Of a stretch of DNA of 64,000 bases, positions 1 through 8,825 are shown one piece after another. The position numbers and the translations under genes are program-made. Every line of letters starts with the position of its first letter. Position 1 is the stretch's first letter. The stretch lies in NCBI GenBank assembly GCA_031411495.1, contig JANOBD010000182.1, positions 24,563 to 88,562 of the forward strand, read 5' to 3'. The stretch is from JANOBD01 sp031411495. Its GTDB lineage: Bacteria > Planctomycetota > Phycisphaerae > Tepidisphaerales > Tepidisphaeraceae. The notes beneath the pieces are model-generated. The model was not told the origin of the DNA. It searched no databases and worked only from the letters and a program-made list of their open reading frames with translations.

Positions 1-301
1 TGACAATCGCGTATTCGACAAACTTCCGGCCCTTGCGTTCGTGTCGACGTCCCACCTCTTCGGCGATCACGATCGCGATGATCACGAAGATGAACTTGTA
101 CACGACCATCCCTGGAACGCCCCAACGGTAGATGATCTTCGCCGCCAGCGGATTGGCTTCGAGCCCGCCGAGCTGAAGCACGACGCTGGTCATCAGGATA
201 TCAAGGCTGGCCACCAACACGAGCCACGTGTAGTGGTTCGGGTAGCGCACGTGCTTCCTTCCCGGGGCATTGTCATTGGTTCCGGAACCGTCTGGCATCA
301 T
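1..301 (-). CDS. Partial small membrane protein, DUF5658-like
   Basis: The gene reads leftward and runs off the window's left edge; about 100 codons from the ATG at 301 are visible. After a polar N-terminus it shows a hydrophobic segment (about residues 26-44), a short loop with the sequence GLEANPLAAKII, and a second hydrophobic segment (about 66-80, VYKFIFVIIAIVIA) followed by a basic stretch. This layout, with the N-P-L-A loop before a Lys-containing helix, resembles DUF5658-type small inner-membrane proteins, whose function is unknown. A second ATG directly follows the first, so the start is uncertain by one codon. The C-terminus cannot be judged. Confidence 0.6.
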   Translation of the reverse strand, partial: MMPDGSGTNDNAPGRKHVRYPNHYTWLVLVASLDILMTSVVLQLGGLEANPLAAKIIYRWGVPGMVVYKFIFVIIAIVIAEEVGRRHERKGRKFVEYAIV

Positions 302-459
302 GGACACGCATCATCGCGCGACGCAGGGCAAAGGCAACCGGCGCGTCCTCTGGAGGTTCTCGGACCTTCACCTCGACTCATGGTTGTCGACCGATTGTTC
401 CGATAAGGGATGAATCCGCTCCCCGTGAGTCGGGATTGAGGTTCCAAGGAAGGAAACGC

Positions 460-2103
460 ATGTTGAGTCTGCTGGATCGACTGGACCGGGTTCGCCGCAA
501 CGAATCCGAGCCCGATGCCGAGTTGCGCATCGCCCAACATTCCATCAATTCCGCCGAGCGGTTTCTTTCCCACTCCGCGTTGGCGATCGCGTCGCTGCAG
601 GCGGCGCGCGACCACCTCATTGACGCGTTGCGGGCCATCGACCACGCCGATCCGCAGGTGCTCCTGACATTCGTTGAAGTTTCCGGCCTGCTCCGCCAGT
701 CCAGCGGCATTCCATTGGCAGTCGTCAAGTTTGCGATGGCGATGATCGAGCGTAAGCAGTGGACGACGGCGTTCGAAGCCATCGGCCAGGCCGTACTGTT
801 CGACGCCGCAAACCAGGGCGAACTGACCCATGACGAATCCGCCTGGGCGAACATCTCAAGCGCTTTCGACGTGGCATCCCGCACGCTGGGTCGAAGTGTT
901 CACGCCGGCCGACACGGCGGCGGGCCGCTTCGCGTCGGGTTCCTTACAAGCCAGCTCAAGGACAACTCACCCACCGAGCAGTTCCTCGCCGGCTGGGTCC
1001 GCCACGCAAATGCCGATCTCGCGTCGCTACGCGTCTATGTGACCGAAAGTGCGGCCAAGCCGCTCCGCCACGGACTGAAACTCGCCGCCGCCGTTGATGG
1101 GAGTGCCCGCACCGGTGCGCGGATCATCGGCGAGCTCAAGGCTCGTCGAATCGAACCGTGGCTTTCACCTTCGGATGCTGAGGCCATCCAGACTTCGCGG
1201 ATGTTGACCGAGCGGATCGTCCGCGACCAGATCGAGTTGCTTCTCGTGGATTCCACGCTCGCCGATGCAGCGGTCGGCATTACCGTTGCAGGCAGGCCCG
1301 CGGCTCAGCAGATCGCGATCCGGCGTGGTGCCCCCGTGCCCATCAGCGGAATCGACGAAGTGATCGATGTAAGTTCGCACCTGATCTCGACGGATTCTCA
1401 GCTGCTGCAGGAGCGAGGCATCCGCTCCAGGCCCATCTTTCAGGGAATCGACGTGAGTACCTCGTCCGCTGCCCCACGCCGTGATTACGGCTTGAGCGAT
1501 TCGGCGATCGTCATGATGAGCTGCTGCGACGATCCAGAACGGCAGATGACCTCTCCGTTCGTGAAGATGGTCGCGCGATTGCTGGCGGAAAACCCCAGGG
1601 CCGTCTACCTGCTTGCCGGCGAGGGTGATCTCGCGGGCACCAAGAGCATTTTTGAAAGTGCGGGCGTTGCCAAGCGCGTCGGCTATGCGAGCCAGTTGAA
1701 AGACGCCGCCGCGTTTGTCGGGATGGCGGACGTATACCTCGCGGAGTTTCCTTCGAGCAGTCGCGGCGGCGTTCTCACGGCCATGTCGACCGGGAAACCG
1801 GTGATGATCCTCGCCGGCGAATACGACCAGCCGAGCAACGCACGCTTCGTTGGATCGCCCTATGCAGTCGTCGGCAGCCCGGCAACGCTCCTCGACCGCT
1901 GCAGTGCGATGCTGCGCGACTCGCAGCTGCGCACGAGTGTCGGCACCAGTCTGCAGCGCCGCGCGAAAGAGAAGTTCAGCATTCAGACAACGATCGACGA
2001 GTTCATGCGCATTGCCGTGCAAGTGCTTTCGCAACGTGCGAAGGACGTGGAGTCGGCGGCACTTCATCCGAATACCGGCGCTTCGCTGAAACTCGTTGCG
2101 TAA
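460..2103 (+). CDS. GT-B type glycosyltransferase, possibly SPINDLY/OGT-like
   Basis: The product is a 547-residue soluble protein. The N-terminal 140 residues are helical and variable. From about residue 150 it reads like a two-domain GT-B glycosyltransferase: a first Rossmann-like half beginning GPLRVGFLTSQL, and a second half with a typical nucleotide-sugar-binding flow (MMSCCDDPERQMTSPF, then VYLLAGEGDL, then a GGVLTAMSTGKPV stretch near residue 450). The order resembles the C-terminal half of SPINDLY/O-GlcNAc transferase-like bacterial enzymes or a GT4 enzyme; the acceptor is unknown. I chose the ATG at 460 because AAGGAAGG lies just upstream; an in-frame TTG at 436 is the alternative. 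It stands alone, with leftward genes on both sides. Confidence 0.65.
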   Translation: MLSLLDRLDRVRRNESEPDAELRIAQHSINSAERFLSHSALAIASLQAARDHLIDALRAIDHADPQVLLTFVEVSGLLRQSSGIPLAVVKFAMAMIERKQWTTAFEAIGQAVLFDAANQGELTHDESAWANISSAFDVASRTLGRSVHAGRHGGGPLRVGFLTSQLKDNSPTEQFLAGWVRHANADLASLRVYVTESAAKPLRHGLKLAAAVDGSARTGARIIGELKARRIEPWLSPSDAEAIQTSRMLTERIVRDQIELLLVDSTLADAAVGITVAGRPAAQQIAIRRGAPVPISGIDEVIDVSSHLISTDSQLLQERGIRSRPIFQGIDVSTSSAAPRRDYGLSDSAIVMMSCCDDPERQMTSPFVKMVARLLAENPRAVYLLAGEGDLAGTKSIFESAGVAKRVGYASQLKDAAAFVGMADVYLAEFPSSSRGGVLTAMSTGKPVMILAGEYDQPSNARFVGSPYAVVGSPATLLDRCSAMLRDSQLRTSVGTSLQRRAKEKFSIQTTIDEFMRIAVQVLSQRAKDVESAALHPNTGASLKLVA

Positions 2104-2129
2104 CGCGGTCGTGGAAGCTCGCATGCCCC

Positions 2130-2172
2130 GAAGAAAAAGCACACCCCGCCTGGCACGCGCCAGACCGGGGTG
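2130..2172 (-). terminator. Rho-independent terminator of the leftward sigma operon
   Basis: On the minus strand a GC-rich hairpin (arms 2166-2172 with 2142-2148, continued by 2159-2163 with 2150-2154, loop ACGC) is followed by TGCTTTTTCTT. The T-run lies on the left side, so it terminates leftward transcription from the operon ending at 2336. On the plus strand there is no T-run after the hairpin. Confidence 0.65.
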
Positions 2173-2335
2173 GCTGGGTGTCTGTAAAACGGATGCGGAG
2201 CCGGCCCGTCGTGCGGCCGCGTCATGCCGAAGCCGCGGAACATCGACGTCCGCACACGACGCAACGGCTCAACCTGATAACAGCAATTGACTGGAGGCTA
2301 TTCGAAGGATTTTCGAAGATTCGCGGTCGGATCTC

Positions 2336-3103
2336 TCAAGGCAGGCAGGCGCCGTGGGTCGAGAGCGCGGAGACCGGCTGCGTGCTCGGCGATTCCAGCA
2401 GTTTCGTGCCGTCGAGCAGTGCCTTGTAGGTCGACCCGGGGATTTTCGAGTCGCCCATCACGCACACTAGGTAGCCGCCACGATCCCCACCGACCAGCCT
2501 GACATGCTCCTGGACTTGGTTGTAGGCCGGCACGGCGTAACCGTCCTTCACCGCAGAGGTAACCAACGTGACGGGCGTGCCGTCGATGAAGTAGCGCACC
2601 GCATAGCACATCTGTCCATCGACCGCATCGACGCGTGCGTCGCGGAAGGTCGCACCACTTGCCGTCAGCACCGCAACGGGCATCGACGCCGGAAGTGACT
2701 GTTGGAAAGTGCCAAGATCGGCAAACAGCTTCGCGTCATCCGGCGTCTTTCGATGCACGTCGACGAGCGACGCGATCACCGCCTTGATCGGATCAAACCG
2801 AACTTTGGCCGGGAAGAACTCGCGCAGTTCGTAGCTGATCAGCGCGGCGCCCGAAATGAGCATGGCAACGGCGGCGGCAAGTCCCCAGACGCGGGGCAGG
2901 CCGAACACGCGTCCCCCGTCCCGCGGCGGCCAGGCGGGTCGCTTCGGACGCGCGGCGTCGGTCAGCGGCAAAACGGGGGCGGAAGCGCGCAGCAACCCGG
3001 CGACCCGCGCGCGCAGCTCCGGCGAAGCGTTTCCGACCTCGGTCGTCTGCTTGATCGCCGCGGCAAGGCCGGGATCCTCAAAACTGTCAGGTGTTTCTGC
3101 CAT
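2336..3103 (-). CDS. Membrane anti-sigma-factor-like protein
   Basis: The protein has 255 residues with one transmembrane segment at about residues 71-92 (GLAAAVAMLISGAALISYEL) that separates a short cytoplasmic N-terminus from a longer exported domain. That topology, and its place 45 bases downstream of an ECF sigma factor gene, suggest an anti-sigma factor. The N-terminal part lacks the His-x3-Cys-x2-Cys zinc motif of the common zf-HC2 anti-sigma domain, so the cytoplasmic part would bind sigma in another way. The exported half contains MCYAVRYFIDGTPVTLV and a Cys near the C-terminus. Function is inferred from context and topology. Confidence 0.6.
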   Translation of the reverse strand: MAETPDSFEDPGLAAAIKQTTEVGNASPELRARVAGLLRASAPVLPLTDAARPKRPAWPPRDGGRVFGLPRVWGLAAAVAMLISGAALISYELREFFPAKVRFDPIKAVIASLVDVHRKTPDDAKLFADLGTFQQSLPASMPVAVLTASGATFRDARVDAVDGQMCYAVRYFIDGTPVTLVTSAVKDGYAVPAYNQVQEHVRLVGGDRGGYLVCVMGDSKIPGSTYKALLDGTKLLESPSTQPVSALSTHGACLP

Positions 3104-3147
3104 TCTGAATCTTATTCCAATCGCAATCTCAACTTACTAACAATCGG

Positions 3148-3705
3148 CTATTCCATTTCGGCTTTTCCGCGAATTCCCCGCTCCGACGCCAGCGATGCCA
3201 GTCGTAACTTCAATAATGAGCGGGCTCTATGAAGTCGGCTCATCACCGTTCCGATCGGCACCCCCATCACCTCGGCGATCTGATGATATTTAAGTTCTTC
3301 GATCGCCCATAATAGCAGCGTCGATCGAAGCAACTCCGGAAGCTGAGAGATCGCGGTCGCCAGGCGACTATCAACCTGATTCCAGTCGACGTGGATACCA
3401 TCCGGCACTTCCGGGCCCGCCTCACTGGCGGCCAGGCTCTGCAGTTCGTCTTCCGGCTGGTGTTCGCGCGACAGCTTGGCGACGCGATTCAGAAAGACAT
3501 TTCTCAGGATTCGCAGCAGCCAGGCTCGCGTCCCGAACTCGTGAAGCGTGAATCGCTCCCAATTGGCGATGGCACGCGTGTAGGTCTCCTGAACCAGATC
3601 GTCGGCCTCGGAATGGTCACGGGCGAACGACCGCGCGACACGCGTCACACTGTCGATTTCCGCCAGCACCAGCTCCGAAAACTCGTCGTACGAAAGGCTC
3701 GCCAT
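3148..3705 (-). CDS. ECF-type RNA polymerase sigma factor
   Basis: This 185-residue protein has the two sigma-70 domains of an ECF factor: region 2 with ARDHSEADDLVQETYTRA (core RNA polymerase binding and -10 recognition) and region 4 with the helix-turn-helix AEVMGVPIGTVMSRLHRAR (-35 recognition). I chose the ATG at 3705; the reading frame extends to a TTG at 3837 that overlaps the stop of the upstream gene, but the added residues are basic, low in structure and outside the family's usual length. It is third in a leftward operon after a STAS antagonist and an RsbW-like kinase, and precedes a membrane anti-sigma candidate. Confidence 0.9.
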   Translation of the reverse strand: MASLSYDEFSELVLAEIDSVTRVARSFARDHSEADDLVQETYTRAIANWERFTLHEFGTRAWLLRILRNVFLNRVAKLSREHQPEDELQSLAASEAGPEVPDGIHVDWNQVDSRLATAISQLPELLRSTLLLWAIEELKYHQIAEVMGVPIGTVMSRLHRARSLLKLRLASLASERGIRGKAEME

Positions 3706-3833
3706 CTGCTTTCTCTGTTCGATGGTGCGAACAACACTTTCATCGCCATCTGGTCCGCTGCGCATTCGGGCGCCAGGCCTGCCGAGAAAACGTCGGCCAG
3801 GCCGACACGTCCGGGTTTCGAGCGGTCCGGAGT

Positions 3834-4259
3834 TCAACCGGCGCCTCGGCCGCCCTTCTTGACGAACACCATCTTCAGCTCGCGCCCGCGATCCCCATAA
3901 GAGACTTCGTCCATGTACGCTTCGATCAGCAGGAGCCCGCGGCCGCTCGATTTTTCTCGATTCGAACGCTTCGTAGGGTCGGGAACCTTTTTTCGGACGA
4001 ATCCCTCGCCCTGGTCCTTGATCGAAAACTCCGCCCGCTTGTCGGTGACGACGGCATCGACGCTGACCGTCTTTTTCGGGTCCAGCTTGTTGCCATGTTT
4101 GATGGCGTTGATCAACGCCTCTTCGAGAGCCAGTTTGATGGCGAATTGGGCTTCATCGTCGTAAGCGTGGGCCTGCACCATCTCCATGAGCTTGCCCTGA
4201 ACTTCCCGCATGCTGGCGAAGTCCGAAGGCATCACGGAATGGTAGGTCGAATCGGCCAT
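3834..4259 (-). CDS. Anti-sigma regulatory kinase, RsbW/SpoIIAB-like
   Basis: The 141-residue product is a stand-alone GHKL ATPase domain of the HATPase_c_2 type. It shows the N box (ALEEALINAIKHGN), the G1 box (IKDQGEGF) and the G2 region (SSGRGLLLIEAYMDEV). Proteins of this family bind a sigma factor or phosphorylate a STAS-domain antagonist on serine. The gene for a STAS protein lies 21 bases upstream, so the two form a classic partner-switching pair. The ATG at 4259 gives the normal family N-terminus; a GTG at 4271 is possible. Whether its target is the ECF sigma factor encoded next is an inference. Confidence 0.88.
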   Translation of the reverse strand: MADSTYHSVMPSDFASMREVQGKLMEMVQAHAYDDEAQFAIKLALEEALINAIKHGNKLDPKKTVSVDAVVTDKRAEFSIKDQGEGFVRKKVPDPTKRSNREKSSGRGLLLIEAYMDEVSYGDRGRELKMVFVKKGGRGAG

Positions 4260-4280
4260 GCGACCGTGCACCGGTTCGAT

Positions 4281-4646
4281 TTAAGAATGCTGGAAGCTGG
4301 CGAGCGCTTCTTCCCGGGAACCGAGGATCTTGAACAGCTTGTCGAGTTTCGTGATGACAAACACCTCGCGGATACCCGGCTTGATGTTGGCCAGTCGCAG
4401 ATTGCCGTTTTTCGCCTTCACCTTGCTGTTGATGTTGATCAGCATTCCGAGCGCTGCCGAACTGAGATGGTCGACCGATGCGAAGTCGATCAAGATTTTC
4501 GGCGGATCGCGCTCTTCGACGAGCGCGAGGATCGCATCGCCGATCTCTTTGATATTCGCCTCGTCGAGAATCTTGTTGTGCGTGAACTCGACGATTCGAA
4601 CGTCCTTGGCATCGGAGACGGAAACTGGAGGATTCGGAAGTGACAT
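4281..4646 (-). CDS. STAS-domain anti-anti-sigma factor, RsbV-like
   Basis: This 121-residue protein is a single STAS domain. The diagnostic segment IDFASVDHLSSAALGMLI contains the serine pair that is the phosphorylation site in RsbV/SpoIIAA homologues. In the family's cycle the unphosphorylated form traps the RsbW-like kinase and frees the sigma factor. It is the first gene of the leftward run STAS, kinase, ECF sigma, membrane anti-sigma candidate. The C-terminal part (KLDKLFKILGSREEALASF) also fits the family. Confidence 0.9.
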   Translation of the reverse strand: MSLPNPPVSVSDAKDVRIVEFTHNKILDEANIKEIGDAILALVEERDPPKILIDFASVDHLSSAALGMLININSKVKAKNGNLRLANIKPGIREVFVITKLDKLFKILGSREEALASFQHS

Positions 4647-4860
4647 CGTTGTGCCCTGATCTTAGTACGTTGCCGGAACCCGTGAGTCCCTGCACCAAAC
4701 CGTTCGTGAGATCCGCGAATCGAACGAACCCTTGCAGCGTCCGCATGGTTACAACACTCGATCCATAAAGACGCTACGACGCACTGCCCCTCTCGTCAAG
4801 ACGCGGCGAACGCACTGTCAGGCCGGGCTTCGCGTGCGACGATTTCCCGTGACATTTCGG

Positions 4861-5370
4861 TCAGGGATTCTGCGAAACCACGACCTTTTCAAGGAGGATA
4901 TAGTTTCGACCGCGGTATTCCGTCAGAGAGCCGCTAACCCGGAAACGCAAGTCACCGCCGCCGCTCTCGATTGCGTCTTCCATGACCATCAGTTTGAGAT
5001 TCGGCAGGACTTTCATCGGCGGATCCTGCATCGCAGCGCCGTCGGCATCGAAGTTGAACTCCCATCCGCCGTCGGCCGACCTTGCTAGCCGACCCATCCG
5101 ATCGATCACGAACGTGCCTTCACGCTTTGTCGGCAACTGTGGAGCACCGGGGGCGACCGCGTTCGCGCCCGTCGTGTTGTCGGGTGCCCGGTTGGCGATT
5201 GGCTGGAGCGGCTTCTCCGCCACCGTCATGTCGCTGCCGAGCAGTCGATCGTAGGTGCTCTGGGTCGAAGGTCGCGTCGTCGGTTGCGTCATGGGAGCCG
5301 CATCCTGCGCGAGCGCGATCATGCCGAACGAGACCCATGCAATCGCCGCAGGAACCATCCACTTGAGCAT
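4861..5370 (-). CDS. Secreted protein of unknown function
   Basis: The product has 169 residues and starts with a signal peptide (MLKWMVPAAIAWVSFGMIAL, then AQDA at the likely cleavage site). A Thr/Pro/Gln-rich linker follows, then a beta-rich domain ending with YRGRNYILLEKVVV, which is compatible with an outer-membrane-assembly or OB-fold-like domain but is not diagnostic. The ATG at 5370 is preceded by AAGGAGT at good spacing, which decides the start. It lies 76 bases downstream of another exported-protein gene in the same direction and may be co-transcribed with it. I do not recognise the family. Confidence 0.6.
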   Translation of the reverse strand: MLKWMVPAAIAWVSFGMIALAQDAAPMTQPTTRPSTQSTYDRLLGSDMTVAEKPLQPIANRAPDNTTGANAVAPGAPQLPTKREGTFVIDRMGRLARSADGGWEFNFDADGAAMQDPPMKVLPNLKLMVMEDAIESGGGDLRFRVSGSLTEYRGRNYILLEKVVVSQNP

Positions 5371-5446
5371 CCGTGACTCCTTCAAAGGATCAGGATGAGT
5401 GTAGCGATTCGCACTCGCGATCAAAGTTCGATGAGAGCGCTCGAAA

Positions 5447-5992
5447 TCAGACCCGCTTCTCGGTGCTGAGACTCGGCAGCTTCTTATCCATCAATCCCTT
5501 GGGGACCACGAACACCGGCCCGCGTCGAAACAGTGGTCCCGACCAGGGCTTGATGATGATGCTCCCCTTCTCCTGCGGCTGAACTGCCGGCGCATACGGC
5601 GAAACGACCATCGTCTTCTCACGGGGTGTGGCGGCGTTGATCAGATCGAGCTTCTTGAAATACCTCGGAACGCGGGCGTTGGCTTCGTTCACCACATCGT
5701 CGACCGTCATGCCGTATACGCGTGCGTCGAACGATCCCAACGCATCCGTGAAGATGCGCGGCGTGCGCTCGACGACGGCACGATGCGCGCTGACGAACGC
5801 GTATCCGCCGGTCCGACCCCATGCAGCCCCCACCGCGGACGGGAACGCCGCCGCCGCGTGAATGCGCTGGTCCGTGCCGGCGTAGTAGTAGGCGTTCTGC
5901 CCGCCGTACTGGACGTTGATGGGCTCATAAATCGTCTGTGCCTGCACAGAGGCGGCGAGCGCGACGACGGGCAACAGGGTTTTGATCAGCAT
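5447..5992 (-). CDS. Secreted protein of unknown function
   Basis: The 181-residue product begins with a short signal peptide (MLIKTLLPVVALAASVQAQ). The mature part has a Tyr-rich start (YEPINVQYGGQNAYYYAGTD), an Ala-rich middle, and a proline-rich end. No catalytic motif is visible. The start at 5992 is supported by GGAGTGA upstream. It is first in a likely two-gene leftward unit with the exported protein ending at 4861. I do not recognise the family. Confidence 0.6.
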   Translation of the reverse strand: MLIKTLLPVVALAASVQAQTIYEPINVQYGGQNAYYYAGTDQRIHAAAAFPSAVGAAWGRTGGYAFVSAHRAVVERTPRIFTDALGSFDARVYGMTVDDVVNEANARVPRYFKKLDLINAATPREKTMVVSPYAPAVQPQEKGSIIIKPWSGPLFRRGPVFVVPKGLMDKKLPSLSTEKRV

Positions 5993-6268
5993 CGAATCAC
6001 TCCGGCTGGGGTTCGATGCATCATATCCCGCACGTTGGCGACGGACGGACCAACTTGAGGACTCGCTGGGATTCCCGACCACATTTCGCTGTCCCGCACG
6101 AGGCGCGTGCGGCCTATGCAGCATGGAAACGACTGATAACGACGCCGCGCGGGTCGCACGGTTGCGCTGCGGTGTCGAACGGTCTGGCTCGGCTTTTCGC
6201 CCCACTCACATTGAGGCGCCGATGTAAACCCCGATCGCGGGCGCAGATGGCGGTAAGACTTGCTGCGT

Positions 6269-7504
6269 TCAATTCATCGGCCCATCACCCACGCCCTCAC
6301 CGGGCAGGCGCGACTCGGAGATTGCATCCGCGATTGCCGGAACCCGGCCCATCGCCTCGGGCGGCATGCCACAGAATTCCTCGCCACACGCCAGCGGCGG
6401 CAGGCCGACGGGGACCGGGGAGTTCGGGCAATCCTGCGCTCGAACCGGCAGACCGAATCCGCTGCGCAAGGTGCGACGATGCTCCAGGATCGCCTGCATC
6501 TCGCTTTGGGTGCCGACACTCGGCGGCAAGTTCTTCACCGCGTCGTTGAGCATCTCCCACGACACCTGAGATGCGATCGCGCTGTCCCGCGCGCTGGGCA
6601 GCTCCATATTCCGACCGGCGAAGTAGGAGCGTGCGAACAGGTCGCACATCACATCGAGCTTCTTGTCGTTGAAGAGCGCCGTCTTTCGCAGCGTTGAATG
6701 AATGCCATGGCATTCGATCCAGGCGTCCTTGAAGTCATGTTTCATCCTGCAGATGCCGCGCGTGCCAATGACGTCGACGTAGCAGTTGTGCGTCTTTTCC
6801 TGCGCGAGGTGTCCGTAAACGAAGCCTTGCGTGATGTCGAAGACGACGCCGTTCTCGAAATGTCCGTGACACTGAACCCACCAGGGGTCTTTGTGGTCCC
6901 ACATGCGCATGCCCTGGGCGTGCCAGGTTTTGTATTCGCTGCGGGCATACCAGCGGGCGACGTCGACGTAGTGCATGCCGCAATCGTGGAATGGGGGGCC
7001 TTCGGGCTCATGGCCTTCGGTGGGCATGTGGCCGGGCGTCATATGGCAGACGCGGACGATCGCGAGTTCGCCGATCTCCCCCTCGGCGATGAACGCCCGC
7101 ATCTCCTTGTGGTACCAAGCGTTTCGGTTGAACAGGTTGACCGCGACGAGCAGGCCGGACTTCTCGATCTCGTCCACGAGCTGCCACTCGGTCTTCGGAT
7201 CCGCGGCAATGGGCTTTTCAGCCAGGATATGCAGCTTCCGCCTGAGCGCTTCGCGAATGAGCCCGGGTCGGGCATCGGCGAGGGTGAACAGTCCCACACA
7301 GTCGATCTTCGGGCCGTCGAACACTTCGTCTGGCGTTTCGAAGATCTCGGCGCCGGGCACCGTGCGGGCGGCCAGTTCGCGGGTCGGCTCATGAACATCA
7401 CAGATCGAGACAATGTCCCATCGGTCGTCGGCCTGCATTGCCGAGACGAATCCCCGCCCCATCCGGCCGAAACCGATCACGCCGACTCTGAGTTTTCGAC
7501 TCAT
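6269..7504 (-). CDS. Gfo/Idh/MocA family oxidoreductase
   Basis: The protein has 411 residues. The N-terminal Rossmann domain opens RVGVIGFGRMGRGF (NAD(P)-binding GxGxxG-type loop), and the family lysine motif AEKPIA follows near residue 95. The C-terminal alpha/beta domain contains the GMHYVDVARW stretch, where the histidine is the usual substrate-side residue. These enzymes oxidise or reduce sugars, inositols and related polyols; the substrate cannot be deduced. The last 60 residues are Pro/Cys-rich and go beyond the usual family end. An upstream ATG at 7516 sits only two bases from GGAGG, so I preferred 7504. Confidence 0.85.
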   Translation of the reverse strand: MSRKLRVGVIGFGRMGRGFVSAMQADDRWDIVSICDVHEPTRELAARTVPGAEIFETPDEVFDGPKIDCVGLFTLADARPGLIREALRRKLHILAEKPIAADPKTEWQLVDEIEKSGLLVAVNLFNRNAWYHKEMRAFIAEGEIGELAIVRVCHMTPGHMPTEGHEPEGPPFHDCGMHYVDVARWYARSEYKTWHAQGMRMWDHKDPWWVQCHGHFENGVVFDITQGFVYGHLAQEKTHNCYVDVIGTRGICRMKHDFKDAWIECHGIHSTLRKTALFNDKKLDVMCDLFARSYFAGRNMELPSARDSAIASQVSWEMLNDAVKNLPPSVGTQSEMQAILEHRRTLRSGFGLPVRAQDCPNSPVPVGLPPLACGEEFCGMPPEAMGRVPAIADAISESRLPGEGVGDGPMN

Positions 7505-7704
7505 GGTTTTGATCATTGCCTCCGGAAGACCCCTGTCGAGCAGGTCGTCCCTTAATCGCAGGACTTTACGGCTACCCACGGCTGACAGATGATGCCATGC
7601 CCCGTTTCCAACTTCAACGCAAGTTTAACCGGATAAATTCAGAGCTTAATGCCTATGAGGAGGATAAACCGGTTTGCCCCGGCGAGTTCGCCGGTTTTGC
7701 GGGT

Positions 7705-8010
7705 TTACGCCGATTCGCGAACGTCACTCCCACCGTTGACGACTTCAAATCCCCGTCGCTCCCGGGTGCGCTGCCGCGCGACGTGAATCCGGACCAGCAT
7801 CACCACGATCCCGACGATCACGCTGAGCCCGAAAGCGCGCAAATCGGACTGGACCGACACCGGCCTTGAAAGAGCCGCCAATACCAGGTTCGCAGAAAGA
7901 TAGAAAACGAACGCGCCCCCGAAAAACGTGAGGAGATCAATCGCCCTGCCTGAAAGTTGCATGTTCGCCTTGCTCGGAATCGACATGTCCGCCACGGACC
8001 CAAGTCGCAT
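7705..8010 (-). CDS. Small two-TM membrane protein coupled to accD
   Basis: The predicted 101-residue protein has two hydrophobic segments (LLTFFGGAFVFYLSANLVLAA region and FGLSVIVGIVVMLVRI), then a very basic tail (RQRTRERRGFEV). Its start overlaps the stop codon of accD, a layout that favours translational coupling. A start further in, at the ATG at 7986, is also possible. I do not recognise the family. Its link to fatty acid synthesis is only positional. Confidence 0.5.
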   Translation of the reverse strand: MRLGSVADMSIPSKANMQLSGRAIDLLTFFGGAFVFYLSANLVLAALSRPVSVQSDLRAFGLSVIVGIVVMLVRIHVARQRTRERRGFEVVNGGSDVRESA

Positions 8011-8825
8011 CACTTCCCGCAGTAGTCGACAAGCCGCGCGATCTCGCTGCGAAGTTCTTTTCGCGGTACGACGAAATCGATGAATCCCTTGGTCTGAAGG
8101 AACTCGGACCGCTGAAAGCCGTCGGGCAGTTCGACTTTGATCGTGTTCCAGATGGTGCGCGGACCGGCGAAGCCGATGAGCGCTTTCGGCTCGGCGACGA
8201 TAAAGTCGCCGAGCATCGCGAAGCTCGCGGTCACGCCGCCGGTCGTCGGGTCGGCCAGCACGCTGATGAACAGCCCGCCCGCATCGTCGTAGCGCGCCAG
8301 CGCGGCACTGGTCTTGGCCATCTGCATCAGGCTCAAGGTCGATTCCTGCATGCGGGCGCCGCCGGAGCAGTTGACGATGATCAGCGGCAGCTTCTCCTCG
8401 GTCGCAACCTCAATGGTCCGCGTGATCTTCTCTCCCACGACGCTGCCCATCGAGCCCATCATGAACGTCGGGTCCATCACCGCGATCATGATCGGCCGGC
8501 CCTTGATGAAGCCGCGGCCGCACACGAGCGCGTCCTTCTGCCCGCTCTTGAGCTGTTCAGCCTTGATCCGGTCGGCATAGGTTTTCTTGTCGGCAAAACG
8601 GAGCGGGTCGACCGATTCGAGGTCGGCGTACATCTCTTCGAAGCTGTTTTCATCGCAGATCTGGCGAATCCGCTCGCGGGCGGAGATGCGAAAATGGTGC
8701 TGGCACTCCGGACAGACGTGGAGGTTATCCTCGACGGCTTTTTTGAAGAGCATTGCCGAGCACTCCGGACAGCGCATCCAGAGACCCGCGGGAATGCCAG
8801 AGCGTTCGGTTTCGGCTTGGGCCAT
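8010..8825 (-). CDS. accD: Acetyl-CoA carboxylase carboxyltransferase subunit beta
   Basis: AccD forms the carboxyltransferase with AccA and moves the carboxyl group from biotin to acetyl-CoA, giving malonyl-CoA for fatty acid synthesis. The 271-residue product has the N-terminal four-cysteine zinc finger (CPEC near residue 19 and CPEC near residue 38) and the carboxyltransferase core, including MGSMGSVVGEKI, the oxyanion-hole region NCSGGARMQE and DPTTGGVTASFAM, and GFAGPRTI. Length and order match the family. A small membrane protein gene overlaps its stop codon. Confidence 0.97.
   Translation of the reverse strand: MAQAETERSGIPAGLWMRCPECSAMLFKKAVEDNLHVCPECQHHFRISARERIRQICDENSFEEMYADLESVDPLRFADKKTYADRIKAEQLKSGQKDALVCGRGFIKGRPIMIAVMDPTFMMGSMGSVVGEKITRTIEVATEEKLPLIIVNCSGGARMQESTLSLMQMAKTSAALARYDDAGGLFISVLADPTTGGVTASFAMLGDFIVAEPKALIGFAGPRTIWNTIKVELPDGFQRSEFLQTKGFIDFVVPRKELRSEIARLVDYCGK

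Noticed and set aside
7679..7698. Hairpin CCGGCG-AGTT-CGCCGG followed by TTTT on the plus strand
   Set aside because: No rightward gene ends just before it, and the leftward strand has no T-run; likely chance or a repeat.
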